Positions 50,325-59,214 of a DNA stretch of 64,000 nt are shown piece by piece (position 1 is the stretch's first letter; every line of letters begins with the position of its first letter). Position numbers and translations under genes: made by a program. Below the pieces are notes generated by a model. The model was not told the origin of the DNA. It ran no database searches and worked only from the letters and a program-made list of their open reading frames with translations. The stretch is taken from contig NZ_JBCJKP010000001.1 in the NCBI RefSeq assembly GCF_039503195.1, positions 8,556,001 to 8,620,000 on the forward strand. Reading direction: 5' to 3'. This DNA comes from Streptomyces mirabilis (GTDB lineage Bacteria; Actinomycetota; Actinomycetes; Streptomycetales; Streptomycetaceae).

Positions 50325-51404
50325 GTGGCAGAGCAGGCCCGGCCGCCAACCAAAGCCACGGCCCCGACACTTGTGGACGTCGCCAGGGCGGCCGGTGTGT
50401 CCCGGCAGACCGTCTCCAACGTCATCAACGCGCCAGAGCGGGTACGTCCCGAAACCCGGGAACGCGTCGAGCTGTTCATCGCCCGACTCGGCTATCAGCC
50501 CAACCGGCTGGCGCAGGCCCTGCGGGCCAACACCTCACGGATGGTCGGCTACCGCATCGAGCCGCCGACGGCCGACGCGCTGGACCCGTTTCACGACCGT
50601 CTGCTGCATTCTCTGTCCGAGGCCGGCCGCGCCGCGGACCGCCATCTGCTGCTGTTCCCCGCCGACGACGACGCCGCTGAGATCGAGGTGTGCCAGCGGC
50701 TGCACCGGGGCGCGGGAGTGGAGGCCTTCGTACTCTACGGCGTCGAGGCGCAGGACCCGCGGCCGCGCGCCTTGATCGACCTGGGCGTCCCTTTCGTCGC
50801 CTTCGGGCGGACGGCGCAGGGCAGCGAGGAGTACGCCTGGGTCGATGTCGACAACTTCTTCGGCATCGCCGCCGCGGTCGACCACCTCGTGCGCCGCGGC
50901 CACCGGCGCATCGGGTACGTGGGGTTGAAGCCCGAGGAGAACGTGGGCGGACAGCGGGCGCGCGGCTGGCATGCGGCGATCGACCGCCAGGGGCTGCCTT
51001 CCGACTGTCACGCACTGGTTCTGTGCGGGCAGGACACCGTTCCCGCCGGCATGCAGATGGCCTTCGCGCTGCTGGAGCGGTCCGACCCGCCCACCGCGAT
51101 CGTCACCGCTTCCGACACCCTCGCTGTCGGGGTCATGCGAGCGGCCCAGCAATGGGGGGTGGAGGTGGGCCGGGATCTCGCCGTCGTCGGCTTCGACGAC
51201 TCTCCCACCGCCGCCGCTCTGGAACTCAGCAGCATCCGCCAGCCCATGGCGGAGATCGGGCAGCAGATCATGGCCACCCTGCTCGGCCTCGCTCCGGCCG
51301 CGGAAGGGGGCCCGGGCACCGCTCTAGGATCCGGCGGCAAACTGCTGATGCCGACGCTGATCGTCCGTTCCTCCAGCGCAAGTCCCGCGCCGCGCACCAC
51401 TTGA
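50325..51404 (+). CDS. LacI-family repressor of the first sugar locus
   Basis: A 359-residue protein from GTG 50,325 (GAGAGCGAGGAAG upstream). The LacI HTH is at ~14-60: TLVDVARAAGVSRQTVSNVINAPERVRPETRERV, with NRLAQALRANTS as the hinge. The effector domain is periplasmic-binding-protein-like, ending with VIVTASDTLAVGVMRAAQQWGVEVGRDLAVVGFDDSP and SSIRQPMAEIGQQIM. Divergent orientation and the matching operators A and B imply that it represses the debranching gene, the transport operon and itself, released by a sugar ligand. Immediately downstream lie an IS3-type transposase remnant and a truncated phosphomannomutase. Confidence 0.92.
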   Translation: MAEQARPPTKATAPTLVDVARAAGVSRQTVSNVINAPERVRPETRERVELFIARLGYQPNRLAQALRANTSRMVGYRIEPPTADALDPFHDRLLHSLSEAGRAADRHLLLFPADDDAAEIEVCQRLHRGAGVEAFVLYGVEAQDPRPRALIDLGVPFVAFGRTAQGSEEYAWVDVDNFFGIAAAVDHLVRRGHRRIGYVGLKPEENVGGQRARGWHAAIDRQGLPSDCHALVLCGQDTVPAGMQMAFALLERSDPPTAIVTASDTLAVGVMRAAQQWGVEVGRDLAVVGFDDSPTAAALELSSIRQPMAEIGQQIMATLLGLAPAAEGGPGTALGSGGKLLMPTLIVRSSSASPAPRTT

Positions 51405-51475
51405 ACGCCCGACTGCGCGGCAGCCGCACCCGGCAACCGACGGCACCAGCCACGTCGCAGACCCTGCTCTTGCCG

Positions 51476-51735
51476 AATACGCGCGGCTTTGGGCACACGG
51501 TCAACCGCAAGCGCGTCGAGTGCCTGATGTGCGTTAACCGGCTCAAGGGCCCCTACCTGTGGCGTCGCAAGGGCACCACGGTGCCCGGTCGGCTGGCACC
51601 GCCCGTTCCGGACCTCATCCCACGCGTTTTTTCGCCGCCCAGTTGGATGAGAAGTGGTGCGGCAACATCGCATACGTGCAGGTCGGTGGTTCGTGGCTGT
51701 ATCGCGCCTGCGTCCTGGGCATCTGTTCACGTCGG
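51476..51735 (+). pseudogene. IS3-family transposase OrfB fragment
   Basis: Reads TVNRKRVECLMCVNRLKGPY, LWRRKGTTVPGRLAPPVPDLI, then with a frame change near 51,630 LDEKWCGNIAYVQVGGSWLYRACVLGICSRR. This is the middle part of an IS3-type OrfB around the start of its DDE domain (KWCGDITYV-like). Both ends are missing. It abuts the truncated phosphomannomutase at about 51,736. Confidence 0.75.
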
Positions 51736-51736
51736 C

Positions 51737-51952
51737 GCGGCACCCGGCCGCGGCCTCCGCGAAGGCGCGTGCCAGCCCCGGGGAACTCGGGCGCATGTCG
51801 TGCCCGGTCACGATCGCGTCCGCGCTGGTCGTCTCGACGAAGGCGGTGCCGAACAGCCGGGCGAGGCCCTCGTCGAGCTGATCGGGAACAATGCCACGGA
51901 TGTCGTAGGCCTTCACCAGGCCGGAGAGGTCAACTCTGGGCCTGTCACTCAC
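51737..51952 (-). pseudogene. 5' fragment of phosphomannomutase/phosphoglucomutase
   Basis: From ATG 51,952 the frame reads VDLSGLVKAYDIRGIVPDQLDEGLARLFG, AIVTGHDMRPSSPGLARAFAEAA, then stops matching after GCRADV. This is the N-terminal ~70 residues of a ManB-type phosphohexomutase, before its catalytic phosphoserine loop. The break coincides with the transposase fragment, so an IS insertion followed by deletion is likely. Its start overlaps the end of the GH13 gene (51,945), implying that it was once the last gene of the second sugar operon. That would fit a mannose-phosphate-producing pathway with the GH130 enzyme. Confidence 0.8.
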
Positions 51953-53654
51953 TGTCGTACTCCGTGTGGGTCATCCATACGGCCGTGTCCTGCGGGATGC
52001 TGCGGCCATCGAGCGGTGCGCTGGACAGCAGGACGTCGGCGTCGTGGTCCAGAGGTAGCGGCCGCGCGCCGAAGTTGACCACGCACCGCAGGCCCGACCC
52101 GCGTTCGAAGCCGAACCATTCGCCGCTGTCGGGACCGTCCAGCTTCAGCGCCCCGTCCGAGGCCGGGTGGCCGCGTCGCAGTCGCAGCGCCCTGCGGTAC
52201 AGCGTCAGCATGGAGTCCCCGTCGCTCTCTTGCGCCATGGCGGACAATCCCGCCCAGTCCGCGGGCTGGGGGAACCAGCAGTCTTCGGGGGCGGCGGTGC
52301 TGAAGCCGTACGGGGCGGCGTCGCCCTCCCAGGGCAGTGGCACCCGGCATCCGTCCCGGCCGCGCTCCTGGTGTCCGGAGCGCTCCCACAGAGGGTCACG
52401 CAGCCGGTCGTCGGCGAGTTCGACCTGCGGAAGGCCGAGTTCCTCGCCCTGGTAGACGTAGGCCGCGCCGGGCAGCGCGAGCATCAGCAGCGCCGCGGCC
52501 CGGGCCCGGCGCTCACCGACCTGGCCGCCGCCGTAGCGGGTGACTGGCCGGACCGCGTCATGACTGGAGAGCACCCAGGTGACCGGGGCTCCCACTGCCT
52601 CCATGCCGGCTACGGACTGCTCGACCACCTCCCGCATCGCCCTCCCGTCCCAACAGGACTCCAGGAAAGCGAAGTTGAAGGTCTGCTGCATCTCGCCGGG
52701 GCTGACGTAGCGGGCCAGCCGCTCGCGGTCGAAGATGCCGGCCTCGGCCACCATCACCCGTTCGCCCGGGGGCACCGCGCCGGCAGGCGCGGGGTGGCTG
52801 TCCAGCAGCACACGCCAATCGCGGAACAGGGGGTGCAGTTCCTCCTGGTCGTAGTAGGGCATCAGGTGGTTGCGGTGGATGTCCTGGTGCTGGCCCGCGC
52901 CGGCGTCGGGCAGGCCTTGCGCTTTGAACAGGGTGTGGGCGACATCGATGCGGAAGCCGTCGACGCCGCGGTCCAGCCAGTGCTTCAGAATCCGCTCGAA
53001 GTCGGCGACGACCTCGTGGTCGCGCCAGTTCAGGTCCGGCTGCTGCGGCGCGTGCAAGTGCAGGTACCACTCGCCGGGGCTGCCGTCCGACTCCTGCACC
53101 CTGGTCCAGGCAGGGCCGCCGAACGCGGACTGCCAGTCGTTGGGGGGCAGTTCGCCGTTCTCGCCGCGGCCCGGCCGGAAGATGTAGCGCTCCCTTGCCC
53201 GTGAGCCGGGCCTGGCGGCGACCGCCTCGCGGAACCAGGGGTGCTGATCGGAGGTGTGGTTGGGGACCAGGTCCACCAGGATCTTGACGCCCAGGGCGTG
53301 GGCCCGCTGCACCAGGGCGTCGAAGTCGGCCTGGGTTCCGAGGTCGGGCGCCACTGCGGTGTGGTCGGTGATGTCGTAGCCGCCGTCGGCCAGCGGCGAG
53401 GGGTAGAACGGGGTGATCCACACTGCGTCGACGCCCAGTTCCTGCAGATGCTCCAGCCGCGCCGTGGCACCGGGCAGGTCCCCGACGCCGTCCCCGTTGC
53501 TGTCGGCGAAGGAGCGGGGGTAGATCTCGTAGCAGACGGTCTCCCGCCACCACGGGACGGCGCTGTCCGGTCCGCCGGAACCGCCCGTCCCGTGCCCGGC
53601 GGCGGCTGGGCCCGGGACGCTGCTGACGTCGTCCGGAGTTCCGGACATGGTCAT
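51945..53654 (-). CDS. GH13 alpha-glucosidase-like hydrolase
   Basis: The predicted protein has 569 residues from ATG 53,654, with AAAGGAG upstream and a stop/start overlap with the oxidoreductase gene. It has the same architecture as the enzyme at 42,665: WWRETVCYEIYPRSFADSNGDGVGDL, DLVPNHTSDQH, GFRIDVA (Asp ~237), MVAEAG (Glu ~304) and LSSHD (Asp ~366). A Gly/Pro-rich 30-residue leader precedes the barrel; no signal peptide is visible, so the enzyme is cytoplasmic. It is the last intact gene of the second sugar operon. The pairing of an alpha-glucosidase with a GH130 mannoside phosphorylase suggests a mixed glucoside/mannoside substrate, which is inference. Confidence 0.88.
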   Translation of the reverse strand: MTMSGTPDDVSSVPGPAAAGHGTGGSGGPDSAVPWWRETVCYEIYPRSFADSNGDGVGDLPGATARLEHLQELGVDAVWITPFYPSPLADGGYDITDHTAVAPDLGTQADFDALVQRAHALGVKILVDLVPNHTSDQHPWFREAVAARPGSRARERYIFRPGRGENGELPPNDWQSAFGGPAWTRVQESDGSPGEWYLHLHAPQQPDLNWRDHEVVADFERILKHWLDRGVDGFRIDVAHTLFKAQGLPDAGAGQHQDIHRNHLMPYYDQEELHPLFRDWRVLLDSHPAPAGAVPPGERVMVAEAGIFDRERLARYVSPGEMQQTFNFAFLESCWDGRAMREVVEQSVAGMEAVGAPVTWVLSSHDAVRPVTRYGGGQVGERRARAAALLMLALPGAAYVYQGEELGLPQVELADDRLRDPLWERSGHQERGRDGCRVPLPWEGDAAPYGFSTAAPEDCWFPQPADWAGLSAMAQESDGDSMLTLYRRALRLRRGHPASDGALKLDGPDSGEWFGFERGSGLRCVVNFGARPLPLDHDADVLLSSAPLDGRSIPQDTAVWMTHTEYDSE

Positions 53655-54877
53655 CCCGATGCTCCTTTGGCCGAGGGGGATGGGAGGGTGACGGGCAGCG
53701 TGCGACCACTCTCCGCCGACCGGGTCGCCGCCTGCGCCACCGCAACGGCGGCGAGCCCGGCGGAGGCGTCGGCCACCGGGGTGCCGCCGTGCGCCGCACA
53801 GTGCAGCAGGTCGGACATGGCCGCCCGCACGCTCTCGGCGTAGACGTACTGCTTGCGCGCCTCGCCGCCCAGATCGATCACGCAGTCGACCCGGTGCGGG
53901 ACGACGCGCCTGACCCCGCGGCCGGAGGCCGGACGGTCCGAGCCGGCACCACGGGTCACCGACACCGTGATCCGCTCCTGCCCGTGCGGGCGCGCCCCGG
54001 GGACCGCGAGGAGCTCGCCGGCCCGTTCGGGCAGCCGCTCCCAACGGGGGGCGCCCGCCTCGTCGGTCCACGCGGTGAGGGTCGCGCCGGTGGGGATCCA
54101 GCCGGTGACGCGGGCTTCGGCGAAGCCGTAGTCCAGGCGCATCAACTGCCGCTCGGCGCGGTGGGCGTGGGTGAAGGAGTGGGTGTGGGTCGCCACGGCA
54201 CCGCCGGGATGGGTGGCGGTGGCCACCACGATGTCCACGGGGCCGCCGGGTCGCCGCACCGCGGTGCCCTGGACCTCGACCGGGTCGCTGCCCATCAGGG
54301 CGCTCGCCGCGTCGAAGAAGTGCACGCCGTGCTCGATGTGGATGCCGCCGCTGCGCGCCGGGTCCCAGAACCAGTGGTCCGGGCCCAGGTCCTCGTCGGA
54401 GGCGTCGTTCTCGAAGGCGAACCGCCGCAGCGGGTCCAGCAGCCCTTCCCCGCCGAGCCGCTGGAGCAGCCGCAGGATCGGGTTGTAGCGCAGCACATGG
54501 TCGACGACGAACACGCCGGGCGCACGGTCCGCCTCCTCCGCGACGCGCGCGGCGGCCTCGAGGGTGACGGCGATCGGCTTCTCGCAGAAGACGTGCTTGC
54601 CCGCGCGCAGCGCGGTCACGGCGGCATCCGCGTGGGCGACCGGCGGGGTGGCCAGGAGCACCACGTCGACACCCGGGAGCGTCACCGCCTCCTCGACGGT
54701 CGTGCAGACCGCCGCGTCGTGCCGTTCGGCCAGGGCGCGGGCGCGGGCGCGGTCGGGGTCGGCGCACACGACGACCCGCAGTCCGGGGACGTCGCGCACC
54801 GAGTCCAGCACGTAGGCGCCGAAGCCGCCGCAGCCGATCAGCGCCAGCCCGAACTCCCCGTCGGGTGTGGCGATCAT
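53651..54877 (-). CDS. Gfo/Idh/MocA-family oxidoreductase
   Basis: A 408-residue protein whose start overlaps the stop of the GH130 gene (ATGA) and whose stop overlaps the next start. The NAD(P) Rossmann motif is near the N-terminus: LALIGCGGFGAYVLDSV, then CADPDRARA. LLATPPVAHADAAVTALRAGKHVFCEKPIAV (~80-112) carries the family EKP lysine. The catalytic domain has WFWDPARSGGIHIEHGVHFFDAASALMG (~185-210), with the conserved D and H. Such enzymes oxidise or epimerise sugars or inositols. In this operon it may process the sugar freed by the GH130 or GH13 enzymes. The chain is longer than the common ~340-380 residues through an Arg-rich insertion. Confidence 0.9.
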   Translation of the reverse strand: MIATPDGEFGLALIGCGGFGAYVLDSVRDVPGLRVVVCADPDRARARALAERHDAAVCTTVEEAVTLPGVDVVLLATPPVAHADAAVTALRAGKHVFCEKPIAVTLEAAARVAEEADRAPGVFVVDHVLRYNPILRLLQRLGGEGLLDPLRRFAFENDASDEDLGPDHWFWDPARSGGIHIEHGVHFFDAASALMGSDPVEVQGTAVRRPGGPVDIVVATATHPGGAVATHTHSFTHAHRAERQLMRLDYGFAEARVTGWIPTGATLTAWTDEAGAPRWERLPERAGELLAVPGARPHGQERITVSVTRGAGSDRPASGRGVRRVVPHRVDCVIDLGGEARKQYVYAESVRAAMSDLLHCAAHGGTPVADASAGLAAVAVAQAATRSAESGRTLPVTLPSPSAKGASG

Positions 54878-55947
54878 TCGGCGCGGTCCAGGCGGGCCAC
54901 GCCGATGTGTGCGTCGGCCATGCCGTAGAAGACGTAGCGCACGCCGTCGACCTCCTCGATGGCGGTCGGGAAGACGACGTTCGGCACGGTGCCGGAGCGC
55001 TCCTCGTCGGTCTCCGGGGCCATGAGCGGCTCGGCGGTTCGGGCGAGGACCTTGGCAGGGTCGGCGGGGTCGAGGATCATCGCGCCGGCCGCGTAGTGGA
55101 CCGTCTGTACCTGGGCGAAGGGCTCCTCGATGGTGCCGGAGACACCGTGGTGGATGAGCAGCCAGCCCTCTTCGACGCGGATCGGGGCCGGGCCGGCGCC
55201 GATCTTGAGCTCCTCCCAAGGGTGCTCGGACAGCGCGACCAGGCGGTGCTGGCGTGGCCGGGTCAGGGCGCGGAGGTCCTGCTTGACCTCGTCGACGGGG
55301 ACGTAGGAGATCCAGATGCCGGGGCGCTCGTCGATCACGCCGGCGGGCAGGTGCACGCCCTCGCCGGGGCGGAACCAACCCAGGTCCCACATCGGGCGGT
55401 GCAGCATGGCGAAGTACATCTCGCCGTCCGGGCCCGGCACGGGCTCGGGGAAGTGCACGACGTCCTTGTTGGGGAAGAGGTTGAGGTCGGTGTCCAGGTC
55501 GGGCTGGTACTCGAACTGGATCGGGCCGAGACGCTCCCAGTTCACCAGGTCCTCGGAGACGGCGAGGGCCGGCTTGGGGCCGAGCGGGCCGTAGGCCACG
55601 TAGGACATCACGTGCCGGCCCAGGTCTTCGATCCAGGTGGTGCGGGGGTCTTCCACGCCGGCGTTGTTCTTGCCGCGCTCCCAGCCCGCGTCGGGGGCGA
55701 GGACCACGCCGCGGCGTTCGACGCCGGTGGGCACGCCGTTCTCGACCGTCACCTCGGCGAGCCCGACGCGGGAGACGTTGCCCTCCGCGACCAGGCGAGG
55801 AAGCAGGTGGAGCCTCCCGTCGGGGGTGCGGCCGGAGGCGGGGTTGAGTACACCCTCGACCTCGTTGGCCTCGCCGGGAAGCGGGGACATGACGACGCCG
55901 ACCCGGGTGAGGCGGTAGGGGATGGGGGTGGTGGTGCTGTGGTTCAC
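54874..55947 (-). CDS. GH130 mannoside phosphorylase-like enzyme
   Basis: A 357-residue five-bladed beta-propeller protein. It shows NVSRVGLAEV, NAGVEDPRTTWIEDLGRHVMSYVAYGPLGPK (the ED-P-R motif holds the general acid Asp), NKDVVHFPEPV, HRPMWDLGWF, then GAGPAPIRVEEGWLLIHHGV and a terminal FPTAIEEVDGVRYVFYGMADAHIGVARL, all diagnostic of GH130. These enzymes phosphorolyse beta-mannosides (for example beta-1,4-mannosyl-glucose or beta-1,2-mannobiose) to mannose-1-phosphate. The nearby phosphomannomutase fragment would have converted mannose-1-phosphate to mannose-6-phosphate. It is followed directly by the oxidoreductase with a 4-base overlap. Confidence 0.88.
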   Translation of the reverse strand: MNHSTTTPIPYRLTRVGVVMSPLPGEANEVEGVLNPASGRTPDGRLHLLPRLVAEGNVSRVGLAEVTVENGVPTGVERRGVVLAPDAGWERGKNNAGVEDPRTTWIEDLGRHVMSYVAYGPLGPKPALAVSEDLVNWERLGPIQFEYQPDLDTDLNLFPNKDVVHFPEPVPGPDGEMYFAMLHRPMWDLGWFRPGEGVHLPAGVIDERPGIWISYVPVDEVKQDLRALTRPRQHRLVALSEHPWEELKIGAGPAPIRVEEGWLLIHHGVSGTIEEPFAQVQTVHYAAGAMILDPADPAKVLARTAEPLMAPETDEERSGTVPNVVFPTAIEEVDGVRYVFYGMADAHIGVARLDRAE

Positions 55948-55953
55948 GGGGGT

Positions 55954-56847
55954 TCAGCCCTTCGTGGCGGAATCGATGTCGGTGGAGGTGAAGCGGTGCT
56001 GGAAGGCGATGTAGAGCGCCACCGCGGGTGCTGCCAGCACACACGCCCCGGCGAGGATGGCGCCGAACGGGTTGGCGGCGGCCGAGGAGACGGTGCTGAT
56101 GTAGTTGGCCAGGGAGACGGCCAGCGGTTGCATGTCCTGCCGCTTGGTGACCAGGAACGGCCAGAGGAACTCGTTCCAGGGCCCGGTGAAGCTGAGCAGC
56201 ACCACCGAGACGAGGGCGGGCCTGCACAGCGGCACCGCGATGCGGAACAGGATCTGCAGCTCCGAGGCCCCGTCCATGCGGGCCGCCTCGAACATGGCCG
56301 GCGGCAGTTGCAGGAAGAACTGCCGGAAGATGAATACGGCGCTGGTGTTGATCGCGAACGGCAGGATCATGCCCAGGTAGGAGTCGGCCAGACCGTAGTT
56401 GCGGACGATCAGCACATACAGCGGGATCATCAGCAGTTGGAACGGGACGACCTGGACCAGCAGGACCAGGGCGAAGGTGGAGCTCCGGCCCCGGAACTGC
56501 AGACGCGCCAGCGCGTATCCGGCGAGGAGTCCGAAGACCGTGGTGCAGATGATGACACCACCGGTGAAGATCCCCGAATTGATGAGCGAACGCCCCAACG
56601 AGATCGCCGAGTTGATCGCGGCGTAGTTGTGAAGGCTCAAATTCCCCGGATCCGGAAACGCGCCGGCCGGGCTGGAGTCGGGCTCTTTCTGCAGGGAGCC
56701 GACGATCATGTAGTAGAAGGGGAAGAGGAAAGCGAACGCCCCGATGAGCAGCGCGACCTTCGACCAGATCGACCTCGACGCCGGTCCCGTGGCGTGAGCC
56801 GTGCGCCGGCGCTTCGGCCCGGACGAGGCTGTGACGTTGGCGTTCAT
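55954..56847 (-). CDS. ABC sugar permease (MalG type), second importer
   Basis: A 297-residue protein with six helices. The first follows a basic tail (VALLIGAFAFLFPFYYMIVGSLQ). The EAA loop is MFEAARMDGASELQILFRIAVPLCRPALV (~190-220). The last helix is AGACVLAAPAVALYIAFQHRF. The gene is 6 bp before the GH130 start and 1 bp after the partner permease, in one operon. Confidence 0.9.
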   Translation of the reverse strand: MNANVTASSGPKRRRTAHATGPASRSIWSKVALLIGAFAFLFPFYYMIVGSLQKEPDSSPAGAFPDPGNLSLHNYAAINSAISLGRSLINSGIFTGGVIICTTVFGLLAGYALARLQFRGRSSTFALVLLVQVVPFQLLMIPLYVLIVRNYGLADSYLGMILPFAINTSAVFIFRQFFLQLPPAMFEAARMDGASELQILFRIAVPLCRPALVSVVLLSFTGPWNEFLWPFLVTKRQDMQPLAVSLANYISTVSSAAANPFGAILAGACVLAAPAVALYIAFQHRFTSTDIDSATKG

Positions 56848-56848
56848 C

Positions 56849-57811
56849 TCAGTCCCTCTCCAAGAAGCGGCGGTAGACGAGTGATACGGCGGTGATCAGC
56901 ACGACGAGGATCACGCCGATGGCGGCGGCCTGATCGGGGTGCCCCTGCTGCAGACCTCGCTGGTACATCAGCAGCACGGGCGAGGTCGTCGCGCCGTCGG
57001 GGCCGCCGCCGCTGGTGAGCAGGTAGGGCTCGGTGAACAGGTTGGCTCCCGTGACGGTGGCCAGGATCAGGACCAGGAGCGTGGCGGGTCGCACCGCGGG
57101 AATCGTGATCGACCGGAACATGCGGAACTTCCCCGCTCCGTCGATGGCCGCCGACTCGTACAGCTCCTGAGGCACGTTCTGCAGTGCCGAGAGATACAGC
57201 ACCACGAAGAAGCCCAGCTGCTTCCAGGCGACGAAGACCGCGACGGTCGGCATTGCCAGATGGGAGTTCACCAGCCACGAGGGGTCCGGTGCGAGCGGTC
57301 CGAGGGCCTGGTTCACCAGGCCGTTGGAGTTGAACAGGAAGATCCACACGCCCACGACCGCGACGCTGGCCGTGACGTAGGGGATGTAGTAGGCCGTCCG
57401 GAAGAAGGAGCGGTACCGCAGTTTCTGGTTGAGCGCGCTGGCAAGAACCAACGAGGCGACCACCGTCAGCGGCACGTTGATGACGAGGAAGACGGCGATG
57501 TTGAGGAAGGACCGCCACACGTCGGGGTCGGTAAGGACCGCGGTGTAGTTGTCCAGACCCACGAAGGGCCGGTCGACCTTTACACCGGGGGCGGTGAAGA
57601 AGTACTGGTGGAAGGACATCCACACGGCGAAGCCGAGCGGATACACGAAGATCGCGGCCAGGTAGAGCAGGTACGGCGAGACGAAGAGCATGCCGACGGG
57701 CTGGTGTCCGCCGAGCCGCAGCTGCCAGAGCTGTCTCCGAGCCGTTGTGCTCCTCCCGGCCCCGCGCTTGCCGCGCGCGGGGCCGTGGGTGTCAGAGTGC
57801 GTAGAGGACAT
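56849..57811 (-). CDS. ABC sugar permease (MalF type), second importer
   Basis: A 320-residue protein. A basic N-terminus (GKRGAGRSTTARRQLW) precedes the first helix LLYLAAIFVYPLGFAVWMSFHQYFF. The EAA loop is ELYESAAIDGAGKFRMFRSITIPAVRPATLL (~220-250). It starts 9 bp after the stop of the binding-lipoprotein gene. The ATPase is not encoded here and is probably the shared MsiK-type subunit. Confidence 0.9.
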   Translation of the reverse strand: MSSTHSDTHGPARGKRGAGRSTTARRQLWQLRLGGHQPVGMLFVSPYLLYLAAIFVYPLGFAVWMSFHQYFFTAPGVKVDRPFVGLDNYTAVLTDPDVWRSFLNIAVFLVINVPLTVVASLVLASALNQKLRYRSFFRTAYYIPYVTASVAVVGVWIFLFNSNGLVNQALGPLAPDPSWLVNSHLAMPTVAVFVAWKQLGFFVVLYLSALQNVPQELYESAAIDGAGKFRMFRSITIPAVRPATLLVLILATVTGANLFTEPYLLTSGGGPDGATTSPVLLMYQRGLQQGHPDQAAAIGVILVVLITAVSLVYRRFLERD

Positions 57812-57820
57812 GGCCGCGGA

Positions 57821-59098
57821 TCACTGGCCCTCGGCCAGCTTGTCGACCTTGCCGGCGGCGCCCTTCAAGGTGGCGGGGAGGTCGCCCTTGCCGAAGATGA
57901 CGGCCTTGGTGTAGGCGTCGCGGAAGGTCTGCCAGATCTCGACCGAGTTCGGCACGTTCGGCGCTTCGATGGTGTGCTCGGCCTGCTGCGCGAAGGCCTC
58001 GTAGTCCTTGTGGGACGCGAAGTAGGACGGGTAGGCGGACGTCAGGTCCGTACGCATCGGCATCTGGCCGGTCGCCTCCAGGAGCTTGCCGTCCTGCTCC
58101 TTGCCGGTGGCGAACTTCATGACGTCCCAGGCGGTCGCCCGGTTCTTGCAGGAGGTGTACATGCCGATGGACTTCTCGTCGCTGAAGGTGCCCTTGCCGG
58201 CCGTACCGTCGGCGGTCGGCACCGGCACGGCGCCCCACTTGACCTTGTCGCCGTAGACGGAGACCGCCCAGGGACCGACGGTGGACATCGCGGCCTTGCC
58301 CTCGGCGAAGGAGTCGCCGTTGAAACTCTCCTTGGGAGCCAGGCCCTCGTCGTACATGGTCTTCCACAGTTCGGCGGCCTTGATGCCCTCGGGCGAGGCG
58401 AACTGGGCCTTGCCGTCCTCGACGAGCTGCTTGCCTGTCTGCGCGGCGAACAGCGGGTAGAAGTCGAACCAGGACTGGTAGAACTCGGACGTCGGCGCGG
58501 GCCAGATGGCAGCCTTGGCCACCCCGCTCTTGACCAGCTTGCGCGAGGTGTTCAGGAAGTCCTGGTAGCTCGCCAGCTTGGGGTGCTCCGCGTCCAGCCC
58601 GGCCTTCTTGAAGAGTTCCTTGTTGTAGAAGATCATCACCGGGTTGCTCTTCCACGGCATCTGGTAGTACTTCCCGTCCGGGGACGCGTACTGGCTGAGC
58701 CGGTCGCCGACACGGGACTGCAGGTACTGCTTTCCGTCGGGGAAGTCGTCCAGCGCGACCAGGCCACCCTGCTTCTGGAAGCCGGGCACGGCCGCCGGAG
58801 CGGTGTTGAGGACCAGACACGGCGCGTTACCGGCGGTGATCGCCGCGCCGATGACCTCCTCGGAGCTCTTTCCGGCGGGAATCTCCTGCGCGGTCACCTT
58901 CTCCTTGGGGTGGGTGGCGTTCCAGGTCGCCACCATGCTCTTGCCCCACGCGACTTCCTGCGCGTTGTTGGAGTACCAGACCGTGATGGGACCACGGGCG
59001 TCGTTGCTGGCGCCACCGGAGTCCGATCCACCGCCGCTGCCGCACGCGGACAGCGTCAGGGCGGCCACCGGCAGCATGACGAGGAGAGCCTTCTTCAT
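57821..59098 (-). CDS. Sugar-binding lipoprotein of the second importer
   Basis: A 425-residue protein with a classic lipoprotein signal: MKKALLVMLPVAALTLSAC (lipobox LSAC, Cys 19) followed by a Gly/Ser-rich spacer. The mature domain belongs to type-1 extracellular solute-binding proteins (ITVWYSNNAQEVAWGKSMVATWNATHP, KYYQMPWKSNPVMIFYNKELFKKAG, AMSTVGPWAVSVYGDKVKWGAVPVP). It is the first gene of the six-gene operon; GGAACGGAACCTCC lies before the start. It would capture the oligosaccharide later split by the GH130/GH13 enzymes. Confidence 0.92.
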   Translation of the reverse strand: MKKALLVMLPVAALTLSACGSGGGSDSGGASNDARGPITVWYSNNAQEVAWGKSMVATWNATHPKEKVTAQEIPAGKSSEEVIGAAITAGNAPCLVLNTAPAAVPGFQKQGGLVALDDFPDGKQYLQSRVGDRLSQYASPDGKYYQMPWKSNPVMIFYNKELFKKAGLDAEHPKLASYQDFLNTSRKLVKSGVAKAAIWPAPTSEFYQSWFDFYPLFAAQTGKQLVEDGKAQFASPEGIKAAELWKTMYDEGLAPKESFNGDSFAEGKAAMSTVGPWAVSVYGDKVKWGAVPVPTADGTAGKGTFSDEKSIGMYTSCKNRATAWDVMKFATGKEQDGKLLEATGQMPMRTDLTSAYPSYFASHKDYEAFAQQAEHTIEAPNVPNSVEIWQTFRDAYTKAVIFGKGDLPATLKGAAGKVDKLAEGQ

Positions 59099-59214
59099 TG
59101 GAGGTTCCGTTCCTTACTGGGTGAATCAGGCGGCGGGTACGACGTCGCTGAGCTGTCGCCGGCCGCCTTCCTGGAGGAGGGGAAAGAGGGTGTGGGGACC
59201 GCCGTCACCGGCGG

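Noticed and set aside
53651..56227. The frame continuing upstream of the oxidoreductase to 56,227
   Set aside because: The GH130 and permease genes occupy that DNA; the oxidoreductase start at 54,877 overlaps the GH130 stop as ATGA.
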